The notes beneath the pieces were generated by a model. That model did no database searches. It was given only the letters and a program-made list of their open reading frames with translations, and was not told where the DNA came from. From Colocasia esculenta (lineage: Eukaryota; Streptophyta; Magnoliopsida; Alismatales; Araceae), in contig CM024755.1 in assembly GCA_014218235.1 (NCBI GenBank), positions 77,422,631-77,486,630 of the forward strand: a stretch of DNA of 64,000 nucleotides, in the 5' to 3' direction. Shown here piece by piece: positions 33,039-44,916 of this stretch. Position 1 is the first letter of the stretch, and each line of letters opens with the position of its first letter. A program made the translations under genes and the position numbers.

Positions 33039-36000
33039 TCACAAATTGCACATGCCCAGTTCCCTTCTAAGAGATGTGAATCTCTCTTCAGGTAAGGCTT
33101 TTGTGAAGATGTCTGCTAGCTGGCCATTTGTATCAATAAAAGATATTTCAATATTACCATTTGCTACATGATCACGAATAAAATGATATCTAACCTCAAT
33201 ATGCTTGGTCCTTGAATGTTGAACTGGATTCTTGGTAAGATTAATGGCACTGGTGTTGTCACACAATAGTGGGATCGATTTGATATTTAATCCAAAATCT
33301 TCAAGTTGTTGCTTTATCCATAAGAGTTGTGTACAACAACTTCCAGCAGCTACGTACTCAGCTTCAGCTGTAGATAGTGCCACTGAATTTTATTTCTTTG
33401 AAGACCAGGATATCAAACATCCTGCAAGAAATTGACAACCACCACTGGTGCTTTTTCTATCTACTTTTCATCCAGCATAGTCAGCATCAGAGTATCCTAC
33501 TAAATTGATTTCACAAGATTTTGGATACCACAGACCTAAGTCATGAGTTCTAGCTAAATATCTGAATATTCTTTTTACAGAAATTAAATGTGATTCTCTA
33601 GGATCTGCTTGATACCTAGAACACATGCATACACTAAATAAGATATCAGGTCTACTAGCTGTCAAATAGAGCAGTGAACCTATCATACCTCTGTAGATCT
33701 TTTGATCTACTTTCTTACCATCTTTGTCACTGTCCATCCTCGTTGATGTGCTCATTGGTGTTGACAGTGGCTTGGTATTTTCAAATCCAAACTTCTTCAG
33801 GAGTTCTTTTGTGTACTTGGCTTGATAGATGTGAGTTCCTTCCTTTCCTTGTTTGATTTGTAATCCAAGGAAGTAATTAAGTTCTCCCATCATGCTCATT
33901 TCAAATTCTCCCTGCATCAACTTTTCAAAATACTTGCAAAGTGATTCATCAGTAGAACCAAAAATAATATCATCTACATAAATTTGAACTAGTAGTATGT
34001 GTTTGACTTTTGACTTTATGAAAAGAGTGCTATCTACTTGACCTCTACTGAAACCATGGTTTAAAAGAAATGAACTAAGCCTTTCATACCAGGCTCTAGG
34101 TGCTTGTTTTAAACCATATAAAGCCTTATGAAGTTTGAAAACATGATTAGGAAATTCTGTATCATCAAAACCCGGGGGTTGTTCCACATAAACTTCCTCT
34201 TTTATGAAACTATTTAGAAATGCAGATTTGACATCCATTTGAAATAGTTTTAAATCTAATGCTGATGCATATGCAAGTAGTATTCTAATTGCCTCAAGTC
34301 TAGCTACAGGTGCATAGGTTTCATCGAAATCTATGCATTCCTCTTGAGAATAGCCTTGAGCTACCAATCTGGCCTTGTTTCTTAAGATTACACCAGTTTC
34401 ATCCAGTTTATTTCTGAACACCCATTTGGTGCCAATGACTGGATGGTCTGATGGTCTAGGAACAAGTGACCATACTTGGTTTCTCTTGAACTGATTTAGT
34501 TCATCTTGCATGGCTATTATCCAAGATTCATCAGTAAGAGCTTCATTGACTATCCTAGGCTATATTTGAGAAACAAAAGCTAGGTAATCACAAGGAATTA
34601 CATTACCTCTTGTTGTTACCCCTACAGATGGATCACCAATAACATTTTCGAGTGGGTGATCTTTCTTATATCTCCACTCCTTTGGAAGATTTTCATGTGT
34701 AATTTCCTTTTGTTGCATATCTTCCAGTGGTGGATCATCCTTGTCCTCAATTGATGTATTCTTCAGTTTCTTGGACAGTACATCTGCATCATCATTATCA
34801 CTATCTTCTTCCTTTCTCATGGAAGGGTTAGTTTCATCAAAAATAATATGTACAGACTGTTCAATTAATAATGTATGTTTATTAAATACTCTATAGCCTT
34901 TGGGTTTAGAGGTGTATCCTATGAAGATGCCTTCATCTGATTTGGCATCCAACTTACCAATATCTCGCTTGCCGTTGTTGTGTATAAAGCATGGACATCC
35001 AAAGGTTCTGAAATGACTGATCCTTGGTTTCTTTCCTTTGAACAGTTCATATGCAGTCTTCTTTAGAATTGGCCTGATCATCACTCTGTTGATGATGTAG
35101 CTTGCTGTGTTGACTGCTTCAGCCCAAAAATATCTCCGCAGATCATATTCAGATAGCATAGTTCTTGCCATATCCAATAGGGTTCTATTCTTTCTCTCAG
35201 CAATTCCATTTTGCTGTGGTGTCCTTGGTGCTGAGAAATTATGCTCAATTCCCTGATCTTCACAGAACTTAGCAAACTTTTCATTCTGAAATTCACCACC
35301 ATGATCTGATCGGATAGAAACAATGCTGAACTTCTGATCCTTCTGGACTTTCTTGCTGAAACTGACAAAGTTTTCGAATGTGTCATCTTTATGCTCCAGG
35401 AATGATACCCATGTGAATCTTGGATAGTCATCGACTATGACAAATCCAAAGTTCTTTCCTCCAAGACTGGTAGTCCTCATTGGCCCAAATAGATCCATAT
35501 GAAGGAGCTCTAAGGGTTTTGAGGTGGTTACCACCGTCTTTGACTTGAAGGAGCTCTTGGTGTGCTTTCCCTTAGCACAAGGTCTACAGATATCTTCCAA
35601 TTTTGCACTGACCTTTGGTAGACCCTCCACAAGATTTTTCTTTAGCAATTTTCTCATGCCATCTATACTGCAATGTCCTAGACGTGTGTGCCATAATTCA
35701 GTAGACTTATCTTTATTTACTTCCAGACAAACATTTTGTTCTTTGAGTTTCTCAAGATAGAGCACATATAAATTCTTTTCTCTGTTTGCTTTAAAGATGA
35801 CTGCTCCATCCTTCAGTATGCTACATTTTGATTCTTGAAATTTGATCTGATGACCTCTGTCACACAGTTGGCTGATGCTGATAAGATTATGCTTCAATCC
35901 TTTAACCAACAACACATCCTCTATAACCGTTTTTCCTTTACTGTTCACGGAGCCACTGCCTATTACAGTTCCTTTTCCATTATCTCCATAAGTGACTGTT

Positions 36001-36116
36001 CCTTGTTCAGCTAGGAGATTGGTGAATAACTTCTGATTTCCTGACATGTGCCTTGAGCATCCACTGTCCAAATACCATTTGGATGCTCGAGTGTTGCCCT
36101 GAAATAAAACCATCAA
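33039..36116 (-). pseudogene. pol: Sirevirus pol: protease, integrase, RT, RNase H
   Basis: Three pieces share one frame (36116-34560, 34511-33468, 33383-33039), with stops at 34560, 33468 and about 33386. The protease has WYLDSGCSRHMSG with its Asp at residue 17. Integrase has the zinc region WHTRLGHCS and CRPCAKGKHTKSSF. Its catalytic triad is complete: Asp in HMDLFGP, Asp in RSDHGGEF, and Glu in GIAERKNRTL exactly 35 residues later. RT has MDVKSAFLNSFIKEEVYVEQ and the active site YVDDIIFGS. RNase H has YSDADYAG and STAEAEYVAAG. Integrase before RT is the copia order. Removing the element rejoins the Tekay integrase reading at GCATG. Confidence 0.95.
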
Positions 36117-36210
36117 GTTTTAGGTACCCAAAATCTTTTGGGTCCTGATTGGTTAGTATCATTGATTTTACCTTTGATTATCCATTTCTTATGTTTTGTT
36201 GGGCATGTTG

Positions 36211-37884
36211 TTATGACATGTCTAACTTGTTGTAATGACTACAGCAGGATAATTTGGTTACTTTTTCTATATATTTGAAGTTAGCTTTGTATGCTATATC
36301 TTGTTCAGGTACAAATTTTGGTGTTGGATATGTTTTAGGATAAACTATAGTTTCTTCATTATCTGGAGGTGTATATCCTAATCCATTTTTCTTCTTACCT
36401 GATCTTCTAGCACCTTTTAATATGAGAGAGTTTTTACCATTGGTGAATTTTTCTAATGTGCTAGATAACTGTATATTTTCTTCTGTTAGTGTCTTGATTT
36501 CAGTTTTCAGTTCATCTGAACTTACTTGTTTCTCTAATTTAGTTATTTGTTCATTCTTAGCTTTTAGGTCTTCACATAACAGTTCATTTCTTCTTTTAAG
36601 TTCAGTTATTTGACTTTCTAATTGTTCATTTTCTGATTTTAGATCTGAGTTTGTATTTTCTATGCAGACTATGCTTTTCTTGCTTACTTTTAATAGTTTG
36701 GTTACTTCTTTATATTTTTCATATAGTTCATTGAAAGCCTCTTCTAAACTATTAGAATCTGAACCATTGCATGAATCAAAAGAGGAGTCAGAAATTACCT
36801 TGTCTTCGGCATTGGCCATGAGAGCCAAATTGGCTTCTTCTTCATCGCTGCAGGAGCTTGACTCACTGTCTGAGTCACTACTGTTTTCCCATGCTGCTGC
36901 CATTGCCTTCTTTTTGTACTTTCTGAACTTCTTGGAGCTGTCTTTCTTCCTGACCTCCGGTTTCTTGATCTTTGGACACTCAGCTTTGATGTGTCCTGGC
37001 TTTTTACATTCATAGCAGATGGGTTCTCCTTTCTTCACATCCTTTCCATATGATCTTTTGAAGTCCTTATTTCTTTTGAAGTGTCTTCTACCAGATTAGA
37101 ACTTCTTCTTCTTAGCTAGAATCCGCTGCAATCTTCTAGAGAGCATTGCTTCCTCTTTTTCACTGTCCTCAACACTCTCACTCTCGTCTGAGCTTGCTTC
37201 TGGTGAGTCTTCTTCAGCCTTTAAAGCGTTGGAGTGCTTCTTTCTACTTGAGGACTCTCCTAGCCTTTTCATATTAATCTCATGGGCCATAAGGGACCCA
37301 ATGAGCTTTTCTAAAGACATTCTTTTTAGATCATTAGCTTCTTCAATGGCTGTTACTTTTGGGGTCCATGAGGAGGGTAAAGATCTAAGAATCTTTCTGA
37401 CCATATCTCCCATTTCATAGGTCTTTCCTAGTCCAGCTAGCCCATTTGTAATATCTGTAAATCTACTGAACATTTGGGTAATGGACTCACCTGATTGCAT
37501 TTGAAAGCTTTCGTACTGTGCTACAAGAATATCTATTCTTGTTTCCTTTACCTTATCTGTGCCTTCATAGGTGATTCTGAGCTTTTCCCACATTTCCATT
37601 GCGGATTTGCAGGCTGAAACTCTGTTGAACTCCTTTTTACTAAGGGCACAGCACAAAATACTCTTTGCTTTACAATTCTGTGAGATCTTCTTCCTGTCGT
37701 CGTCTGTCCACTGAGCTTTCTCATTTATGACTAGAAGATCACCTTCTTCCACTATGGACCATATCTGATAATCGTGGCCTTGCAGAAAGTATTCCATTCT
37801 TGTTTTCCAGTAAGTGTAATCCTCTCCATCGAACAATGGTGGTCGGTTGACAGACTGACCTTCGTTGTGACTTTGGGCTGCCAT
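36211..37884 (-). pseudogene. gag: Sirevirus gag, one internal stop
   Basis: The frame starts MAAQSHNEGQSV at 37884 with ATG. A single stop at 37096-37098 separates the 262-codon capsid part (LFDGEDYTYWKTRMEYFL, CALSKKEFNRVSACKSAMEMW, TRIDILVAQYE) from a 275-codon part. The second part has a CCHC zinc knuckle, CYECKKPGHIKAEC, near its start and a long coiled coil (LKSENEQLESQITELKRR and following). It ends in a damaged second cysteine motif (CCSHYNKLDMS). A second zinc knuckle at this place is a Sirevirus feature and is visible, cut by a stop, in the related gag at 42830. Confidence 0.9.
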
Positions 37885-37933
37885 GGATCTTTACTCTTCA
37901 GATCGTTAGATCCTTTCTTTGTCGAAGAGACTC

Positions 37934-37945
37934 GCTCTGATACCA
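37934..37945 (-). other. Primer binding site of the Sirevirus-type element
   Basis: On the minus strand this reads TGGTATCAGAGC, the initiator-methionine tRNA primer site. It lies two bases from the 5' LTR end. Confidence 0.9.
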
Positions 37946-38621
37946 CTTGTTGCCCAGTTGACGAGCCCAGAGGGGGGTGAATGGGTCTTTAAAAATTAAT
38001 CTAAGAGATACCTGTAAGTAAAAACATTCACACAAACGTTCTTCGATAGAGGTTAGTAGCTGTTAGTTTGAAAGACAATCACACAAGGAAATCAATCACA
38101 CAACACAGAAATTATCCTGGTTCGGACCTCCTCTCCTTAGGAGTCCTACGTCCAGTCCCTGAGCAACAACTCAGGATTCCACTAACTAAGGGTACAGTCC
38201 CCCTATAGACACTACAACACCCAGCTCAGCTGGTCTTCCTTCACACCCGAAGGGAAAGAAAAACACCCTGGATACCCCACCAGGTCTTCCTTCACAACCG
38301 AAGGGAACAGCACCCTGGATACCACCAGGTCTTCCTTCACACACGAAGGGAAACACAATAAAGAGAGTAGAAAGAATTCAAGCCCCTAGATCAAGCTTTT
38401 AACAAGCCAAGATCTGAAGCAACTAGCACTGAGAGCAAAGACTCTAAGCTAAGCACACTCTCAGAACTACACAAGCTCTCTCAAGATTTTCACTGCAGAG
38501 TGGAGAGCAGAGAGCAATACGGGAAGGAATGAATTTCTTGGCTCTTAGGATTCTAGCAGAAGATTTGAATCGCTTGAACGTGCGTTCTCTGCTTGTCTAT
38601 CTGATCTTCTCTTCTGTGTTG

Positions 38622-38629
38622 TATTTATA
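38622..38629 (-). promoter_or_regulatory. TATA box of the Sirevirus 5' LTR
   Basis: TATAAATA on the minus strand lies about 450 bp downstream of the ACGATTT array and about 670 bp before the LTR end. The 3' LTR has the same box at 27168-27175. Confidence 0.65.
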
Positions 38630-39075
38630 TCTTCTTTTAAAATTTGCCCGTTGAAGTAACTGTTGTCCCTTAGATTGGTAGTCGTTAGACTACTTGACAC
38701 TTGGAAGCTTCAAAAATCTTTTATCCATTTGAGCACGCAAAGAGATAATGTCTTCTGTCGTCTGTATGGTCCAACGTTGTATGACAGAACGTCTTTAGGA
38801 CCCTGCATAAATTAAATGCTAGAACAGTAGACAGCTAGGCTGTCTTTAGTTGTCAGTAAACATTGATAAGAATATTCACCAAAATAGCAATGCTAAATAG
38901 TTTCTTCTAAAAGATATTGACAGAAGATGCACTATAATGGATGATATAGTCTGCATGCATGCAGAGGTACGTTCAGATCTCATAAATGCAGGAGTGTCAT
39001 AGAGATATAAAAGTGGACTTTGACTAGTCAACGCTTCAAGAGATAAAATAAGTGACAAGTTGATATAAAACATGA

Positions 39076-40052
39076 AGTCGTTGCCTATATGACTTATGAA
39101 ATCGTTATGAATACTAACAAGTCGTTATAGAGAGTAAATCGTTATGAGCGCTAAAGGAATCGTTGCGTGAAGCAAATGGTTATGAGCGCTTAAGAAATCG
39201 TTGCACAAAGTAAATCGTTATGAGTGCTTAAGAAATCGTTGCACAAAGCAAATCGTTATGAGCGCTTAAGAAATCGTTGCACAAAGCAAATCGTTATGAG
39301 CACTTAAGAAATCGTTGCACAGAGCAAATCGTTTTGAGCGCTTAAGAAATCATTGCACAAAGCAAATCGTTATGAGCGCTAAAGAAATCGTTGCGTAAAG
39401 CAAATCGTTATGAGTGCTAAAGAAATCGTTGCGTAAAGCAAATCGTTATGACCGCTAAAGAAATCGTTGCGTAAAGCAAATCGTTATGAGCGCTAAAGAA
39501 ATCGTTGAGTAAAGCAAATCGATATGAGCGCTAAAGAAATCGTTGAGTAAAGCAAATCGTTATGAGCGCTAAAGAAATCGTTGTGATTACTTAAGAAATC
39601 GTTACGGCGAGCAAGTCGTTGTGAGTTCTAAAGAAATCGTTGAGTAAAGCAAATCGTTATGAGCGCTAAAGAAATCGTTGAGTAAAGCAAATCATTATGA
39701 GTGCTAAAGAAATCGTTGTGATTACTTAAGAAATCGTTACGGCGAGCAAGTCGTTGCGAGTTCTAAAGAAATCGTTAGGCCGAGCAAGTCATTGCGAGTT
39801 CTAAAGAAATTGTTATGATTACTTAAGAAATCGTTACGGCGAGCAAGTCGTTACGAGTTCTAAAGAAATCGTTACGCCGAGCAAGTCGATGCGAGTTCTA
39901 AAGAAATCGTTATGATTACTTAAGAAATCGTTACGGCGAGCAAGTCGTTGCGAGTTCAAAAGAAATCGTTATGATTACTTAAGAAATCGTTACGGCGAGC
40001 AAGTCGTTGCGAGTTCTAAAGAAATCGTTACGATGACTTATAGAATCGTTAC
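39076..40052 (-). repeat. ACGATTT tandem array in the Sirevirus 5' LTR
   Basis: The units have the same organisation as at 27625-28480, with a few more copies. The GAGCGCTAAAG subtype fills the TATA-proximal two thirds and the GGCGAGCAAGTCG subtype the distal third, so the block order is conserved between the two LTRs. Confidence 0.9.
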
Positions 40053-40341
40053 AGGATCGACTTGTTTGAAACAACATGACTTTCTAGTCTTACAAGGAAA
40101 TCGTTAAAACACTTACGAAATCGTTGTGACTTTCAACAAAAGTCGATGTGGACTTAGAGAATTGCACTTACCTTGCTTATTGACAGAAGTATTTAGTACT
40201 TACCATATGTGCTTGATTTTCCTTGTTTATTTCCTGTGCTTAAGACTCATAGAATATTTTAGAGATTATTGATGAAGTTTTTTTAATCACTAAAATACAT
40301 ATGTAATTAATTAAAATTATATGGGGACAGACTGATCATCA

Positions 40342-41105
40342 GCATGGACTTCATCATGGGTTTACCCAAGACTCGTGGTGGACTCGACGTCATATGGGTC
40401 ATTGTCGACCGACTATCCAAGTCCGCACACTTCCTACCTATAAAGAGTAAGTGGTCTGTAGAGGTACTAGCCGCATTATATGTCAAAGAGATCGTGAGAA
40501 TCATGGAGTTCCATCATCCATTGTCTCGAATTGAGATCCGAGGTTTACGTCTCATTTCTGGAAAGGGCTGCAAACTGCACTTGGTACTAAGCTCAATTTT
40601 AGTACCGCATTTCACCCACAAACTGACGGACAGACTGAATGAACCAACTAGATAGTGGAAGACATGTTAAGAGCTTGCACCATAGACTTCCAAGGTTATT
40701 GGAACGAGCACATATCCCTAATTGAGTTCGCCTATAACAACAGTTACCAGGCGAGTATTAAAATGGCACCATTCGAAGCACTTTATGGTAGAAACTGTAG
40801 ATCTCCTGCATGCTGGAATGAGGTTGGAGAACAACAATGGCTAGGTCCGGACATGATACAAAATATCACCAGAGATATACAAGTGATTTGAGACCGGCTC
40901 AAGATTGCCCAATCCAGACAAAAGAGCTATGCTGACAAGAGAAGACGAGATTTAGAATTTCAAGTTGGTGACCATGTATTCCTAAAGGTATCACCTACCC
41001 ATGGCATCCAAAGATTTGGTGTAAAAGGAAAGCTCAGTCCTAGATTTATCGGTCCTTTTGAAGTACTCAAAAGGATTGGTGAGGTTGCGTATCGACTGGC
41101 ATTGC
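40342..41105 (+). pseudogene. pol: Tekay integrase core, middle segment
   Basis: This resumes the interrupted integrase. The piece MDFIMGLPKTRGGLDVIWV contains the first catalytic Asp (second residue). The region of the second Asp is scrambled by frameshifts. The Glu motif is followed at once by a stop (TGA) and a second one (TAG) at about 40640-40655. The frame from 40655 then reads EDMLRACTIDFQGYW, FAYNNSYQASIKMAPFEALYG and, after another stop, the GDHVFLKVSPTHG region. It is cut at 41105 by the gag-only element. Confidence 0.9.
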
Positions 41106-42767
41106 TGTTGAACCACTCTATGGTTATCTGTGATCTTGGTATTTTGGTGATAACAAAATATATGATGCATTTAGATGATAACAAAATATAGGTATTCATA
41201 AATATTTTTTTGCTTCCTCTGTGTTGCATCAATCCCTTTAACAGATGATAAGTCTCATTTAATATCATGTTTCATCTGTGTCGCATCAATCTCATAGCAA
41301 AATGCTGAGTCTCACATTGATGCAATATTGGCGCACTAAAATGATAAAATCGATGTTTAATCAATATACATCGATTTCAGTTTAAGTGCCAAATTAATAA
41401 GCGCTACATCGATTTTGTTTTAATTGATTTTATAAGCGCTATAACGATTTGATAAGTGAGTGCAACGATTTGCCCTCACATCGATTTGCCTTCACAACGA
41501 TTTGATAAGAATTTGATCTCAGAACGATTTCATAAGTGATCACATCAATTTTTTTATTGATCACAACGATTTCTTCAGAAGACCATAACGATTTGCTTGC
41601 ATAACGATTTCATAAATGATCACATCGATTTGTTTATAAATGAGCAACGACTCTTCACATAACGATTTCATAAGTCATGCTCATAACGATTTCTTCATGG
41701 ATTCTGATCAAACTCAGATTGCCTTTATATTTCAAATATTCTTGGCACTTAAATGAAAAGTCAAATATCTTCTGACAAAAAGCTGCATGCATAATCTTGT
41801 CAGAAAAAAGATATGACCTACTATTTTCAGTATGTTAGCAGAAGCACAGTACTATACATCGTTTATCATAAACACTATTTTATGCTAACACTTTCGTCTA
41901 TGTGTACAGACCTCGAAGACCGTCAGAGTTTGATTAAGACAAATGAAGAGGAGATGAGCAACGGCTAGAAATCCAACGGATCTCTTCAACGGATCCATTC
42001 AAATTGCTCATATAAAAGAAGAAGCTTAGCTGAAGAAAAGCAGAGCCTTTTCCTGAATATCTTTGAAGGAGTGTACAACTGTGAGAAGAACCTCAACGAC
42101 ACATACACTCAAAGAAAGAGAGAAAGAGCCTGAGCCCAGCAGAAGCACTCAAGCTTTCAAGCATCTCAAGCGTTCAAGCACTATTGCTTTCTTTTCTCTC
42201 TTCTGTTTCTCTCCGAGCTCATTGTATATCTGGGGAGAGTCTGGGACTGTGAGCTTTACACAAGTGTTTATCTTGTAAAGCTTCTTAGTCTGATCTTTCT
42301 AAGAAAGATCTGTGTCCGGCTGTAGGACTGTATACAGTAGTTAACCCAGCTAGGGGTTGGTGTCTAGCAGAACCACAATGGGGTTTGTACCAGGAGGTTG
42401 GCTTCTTGACCTGTAAAAGAAGTGGGCTGCCTTCTTGCCCGGGAAAGAGAAGAAGACCAGTTAGGGTGCTGGGTGTTGTATTGTCCTTGAGGGGGACTGT
42501 ACCCTTGGTTAGTAAAATCCCAAGAGGTTGCTTGGGGACTGGACATAGGACTTCCATGTGGGAAGGGCCGAACCAGGATAAATCTCTTGTGTCCTTTATG
42601 TGATTGTTCTTTTGCTTCCGCACTGCTACTCTTTATCACACTAAACTAACCAAACCTTCAAGTGTTAATTTCTGTGTTTAAGTTTCTATTTCAAATTGCA
42701 GAAAAACCTATTCACCCCCCCCCCCCCGCTTCTAGGCTACCTTGCTACCATACGTAAAGGGACAACA
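41106..42767 (+). repeat. 5' LTR of the gag-only element, 1662 bp
   Basis: U3 holds spaced ACGATTT/ATCGATTT motifs from about 41330 to 41700, the TATA box is at 42011-42018, and a C-rich tract (about 14 C) at 42714-42727 lies near the end. The end is GACAACA followed by the primer site. Confidence 0.95.
42011..42018 (+). promoter_or_regulatory. TATA box of the gag-only element
   Basis: TATAAAAG lies about 310 bp after the last ACGATTT motif. The 3' LTR copy is at 46005-46012. Confidence 0.65.
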
Positions 42768-42769
42768 AG

Positions 42770-42781
42770 TGGTATCAGAGC
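42770..42781 (+). other. Primer binding site of the gag-only element
   Basis: TGGTATCAGAGC begins two bases after the LTR end, the same primer type and spacing as in the neighbouring Sirevirus. Confidence 0.9.
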
Positions 42782-42829
42782 GGGTCTCTGAACTTCCAAG
42801 AAGATCCAACGATCTTAAAGTAAAGATCT

Positions 42830-44503
42830 GTGGCAGCTCAAGGATATGCTGAAGGCCAATCAGTCACTAGACCTCCATTCTTTGATGGAGAGGACTACAA
42901 ATACTGGAAGATGAGGATGGAATGTTTCATTCGAGGCACAGACTTTGATCTGTGGCAGGTAATTGAGGTAGGTGATTTCATTGTTGTTCCATCTGAAGGC
43001 ACTACTGCCATTACACCAGCTGATAAGAGTAAGCTATCTCTAAACTTTAAGGCTAAAAACTATCTATGTTGTGCTCTATCTAAAAGAGAGTTCAGTAGAG
43101 TTTCCGCATGTAAATCTGCTAAAGATATATGGGATAAATTGCAGATAACCTATGAAGGAACAGATAAAGTAAAACAAACTAGGATAGATATTCTTATCTC
43201 TCAATATGAGCAATTTAAAATGCTTCCAAATGAAAACATTACTACTATGTATAATAGATTTTCAAGTATAGTCGTAGGTTTAAATTCTCTTGGAAAAATT
43301 CTTTCTAATGAAGAAACCGTTAGAAAAATACTTAGGTCCTTAACTATTTCATGGACACCTAAGGTAACTGCTATTGAAGAGGCCCATGATTTAACTAAAT
43401 TATCAATTGATAATTTAATAGGTTCTCTCATGGCACATGAAATAAATATGGAGCGATTATCTGAAAGCTCATCTAAGAAGAAATGTACTAATGCTCTTAA
43501 AGTTGTAGCTGCTCCTTCCATCTCTTCTTCTAGTTCCCAGGATGCAAGTTCTGAAGATTGTAATATGGATGAAGTATTGTCCAAACTTCAGAAAATTTTG
43601 AAGAAGAAGAAAAACGGATCAAGAAGGATCCAAAGAAAAGAGAAAAAGGAGAAAGAACCAGTTTGCTATGAATGCAGAAAACCTGGACATCTGAGACCAG
43701 ACTGTCCAAGGCTTAAGAAGATTGGTCAAACTGATAAGCCCAAGAAGCAGCACAAGAAATATAAAAGAAAAGCCATGGCGGCTGCATGGGAAAATGATGA
43801 GGTCACAAGCTCAAAATCATCAAGCTCAGATTCCGAAAAGGAGCAGGTAAATCTAGCCCTCATGGTGGGACTAGATGAGGTACATTCTGACTCATTTTTT
43901 AATTCTTGCACAGATTCAGGGTCAGAATCAGAAGACTTAGAAGAAGTCTTTAATGAACTGTATGAAAAACATAAAGGGGTTGTAAAAGAATTAAAGAGTC
44001 TGAAAAACAACTCTACGTGCTTAGAAAACACCAATTCAGATCTTAAATCCGAACTGAAGCAACTAGAAAAACAATTAAAGGACAATAAAGATAATATTTA
44101 TCTTTTGAATGAAAATTTAAAAAATAAGAACAATGAGAAGTTAGAGTTAGAAGAAAAATTAAAAACTTTAACTGAAGAAAATCTCTACCTAAAAGAATCG
44201 GTTGGAAAATTAACAAAAGGAAAAACTTCTTTAGATCTATGTCTAAAAGGGTCAAAATCTGGAAATAACAAACAAGGACTTGGATACATACCCTCAGAAA
44301 AGGAAAAACAAGGCACAACTCCAGGTAAATATCATTTACCAAAATGTGTAAAAGAAACCAAAATGCCTCAGAAAAAGGCCCCTGAAATGAAAAAGCATTA
44401 TCAAACGCAAAAGGTTTCTAAAAATTGGGTTCTAAACAGACATCATAAAAACAATAAGAACTGCAAAATAGATTATATTCATTGTTGTTCTCATTGTAAT
44501 TAA
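42830..44503 (+). CDS. gag: Sirevirus-type gag, long open frame
   Basis: A 557-codon frame is free of internal stops. It starts AAQGYAEGQSVTRPPFFDGEDY after an initial GTG, where the related element at 37884 has ATG. The next in-frame ATG is near 42911 (MRMECFIRG). The capsid-like part spans residues 1 to about 230, and a CCHC zinc knuckle, CYECRKPGHLRPDC, starts at residue 279. A coiled coil covers about 380-470. A TAA stop falls inside what would be a second zinc knuckle: HCCSHCN, then LGHTVNTC after the stop. Gag would package element RNA. The open frame next to wrecked pol genes suggests younger age or constraint, but loss of the usual ATG argues against present expression. Confidence 0.85.
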   Translation: MAAQGYAEGQSVTRPPFFDGEDYKYWKMRMECFIRGTDFDLWQVIEVGDFIVVPSEGTTAITPADKSKLSLNFKAKNYLCCALSKREFSRVSACKSAKDIWDKLQITYEGTDKVKQTRIDILISQYEQFKMLPNENITTMYNRFSSIVVGLNSLGKILSNEETVRKILRSLTISWTPKVTAIEEAHDLTKLSIDNLIGSLMAHEINMERLSESSSKKKCTNALKVVAAPSISSSSSQDASSEDCNMDEVLSKLQKILKKKKNGSRRIQRKEKKEKEPVCYECRKPGHLRPDCPRLKKIGQTDKPKKQHKKYKRKAMAAAWENDEVTSSKSSSSDSEKEQVNLALMVGLDEVHSDSFFNSCTDSGSESEDLEEVFNELYEKHKGVVKELKSLKNNSTCLENTNSDLKSELKQLEKQLKDNKDNIYLLNENLKNKNNEKLELEEKLKTLTEENLYLKESVGKLTKGKTSLDLCLKGSKSGNNKQGLGYIPSEKEKQGTTPGKYHLPKCVKETKMPQKKAPEMKKHYQTQKVSKNWVLNRHHKNNKNCKIDYIHCCSHCN

Positions 44504-44916
44504 TTAGGACACACAGTAAACACATGCACAACAAGGCACCTAGTATGGATCCCGAAAGGATATTTTTATGCATCTAACCATCAAGGACCCAACAAGTTTT
44601 GGGTACCTACATCTAAATGAGTTGTTTGCAGGAAAGCCTTGGAGCATCAGGAACAAAGGATGCTCAAGGCAGTAATAGAGCCTCTCATTAAGGGGGAGCT
44701 CTGATTAAGGGGGAGTAAAGAGTAAAAGGGAGAAAAGTTTGAACCCCTCTATGGTAAGAAACTCTCTCAAAAGGAAGGAGATACACGGTAAGACCTTTTT
44801 GGATTATTGACAAAAAGAGGGAGAGTAAGTATGCTCTATGAATTTTCTACTTAAATCATTTTTTTTCATCATTCAGAAATTTGCATAAATTTTGTCATCA
44901 CCAAAAATGGGGAGAT
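44504..44916 (+). other. Gag/pol junction remnant and polypurine tracts
   Basis: After the gag stop the same frame reads the rest of the second zinc knuckle and the conserved linker WIPKGYFYASNHQGPNKFWVP, then ends. In a full element the protease would follow. Instead there are purine-rich tracts (AAGGGGGAGCTC and AAGGGGGAGTAAAG at about 44688-44715) and a final AAAAATGGGGAGAT tract abutting the 3' LTR. This fixes the deletion endpoint just before the protease. Confidence 0.8.

Larger units (their letters stand above)
26493..40341 (-). mobile_element. Sirevirus-type Ty1-copia element with env-like ORF, 13,849 bp
   Basis: The element lies on the minus strand. LTRs (26493-28750 and 37948-40341) have TG..CA ends (TGATGATCAGT and GGCAACA in element orientation) and a perfect 5-bp target duplication, GCATG (26488-26492 and 40342-40346). 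The order is primer site, gag, pol, env-like ORF, polypurine tract, and the host is the Tekay integrase gene. A copia pol (integrase before RT), a large extra ORF after pol and LTRs above 2 kb with repeat arrays identify the SIRE/Maximus group. Gag, pol and the env-like ORF each carry stops, so this copy is not autonomous. Confidence 0.95.
37948..40341 (-). repeat. 5' LTR of the Sirevirus-type element (right side)
   Basis: This 2394-bp LTR is 136 bp longer than its partner, mostly because its motif array has more units. The minus-strand TATA box (TATAAATA) is at 38622-38629. Confidence 0.95.
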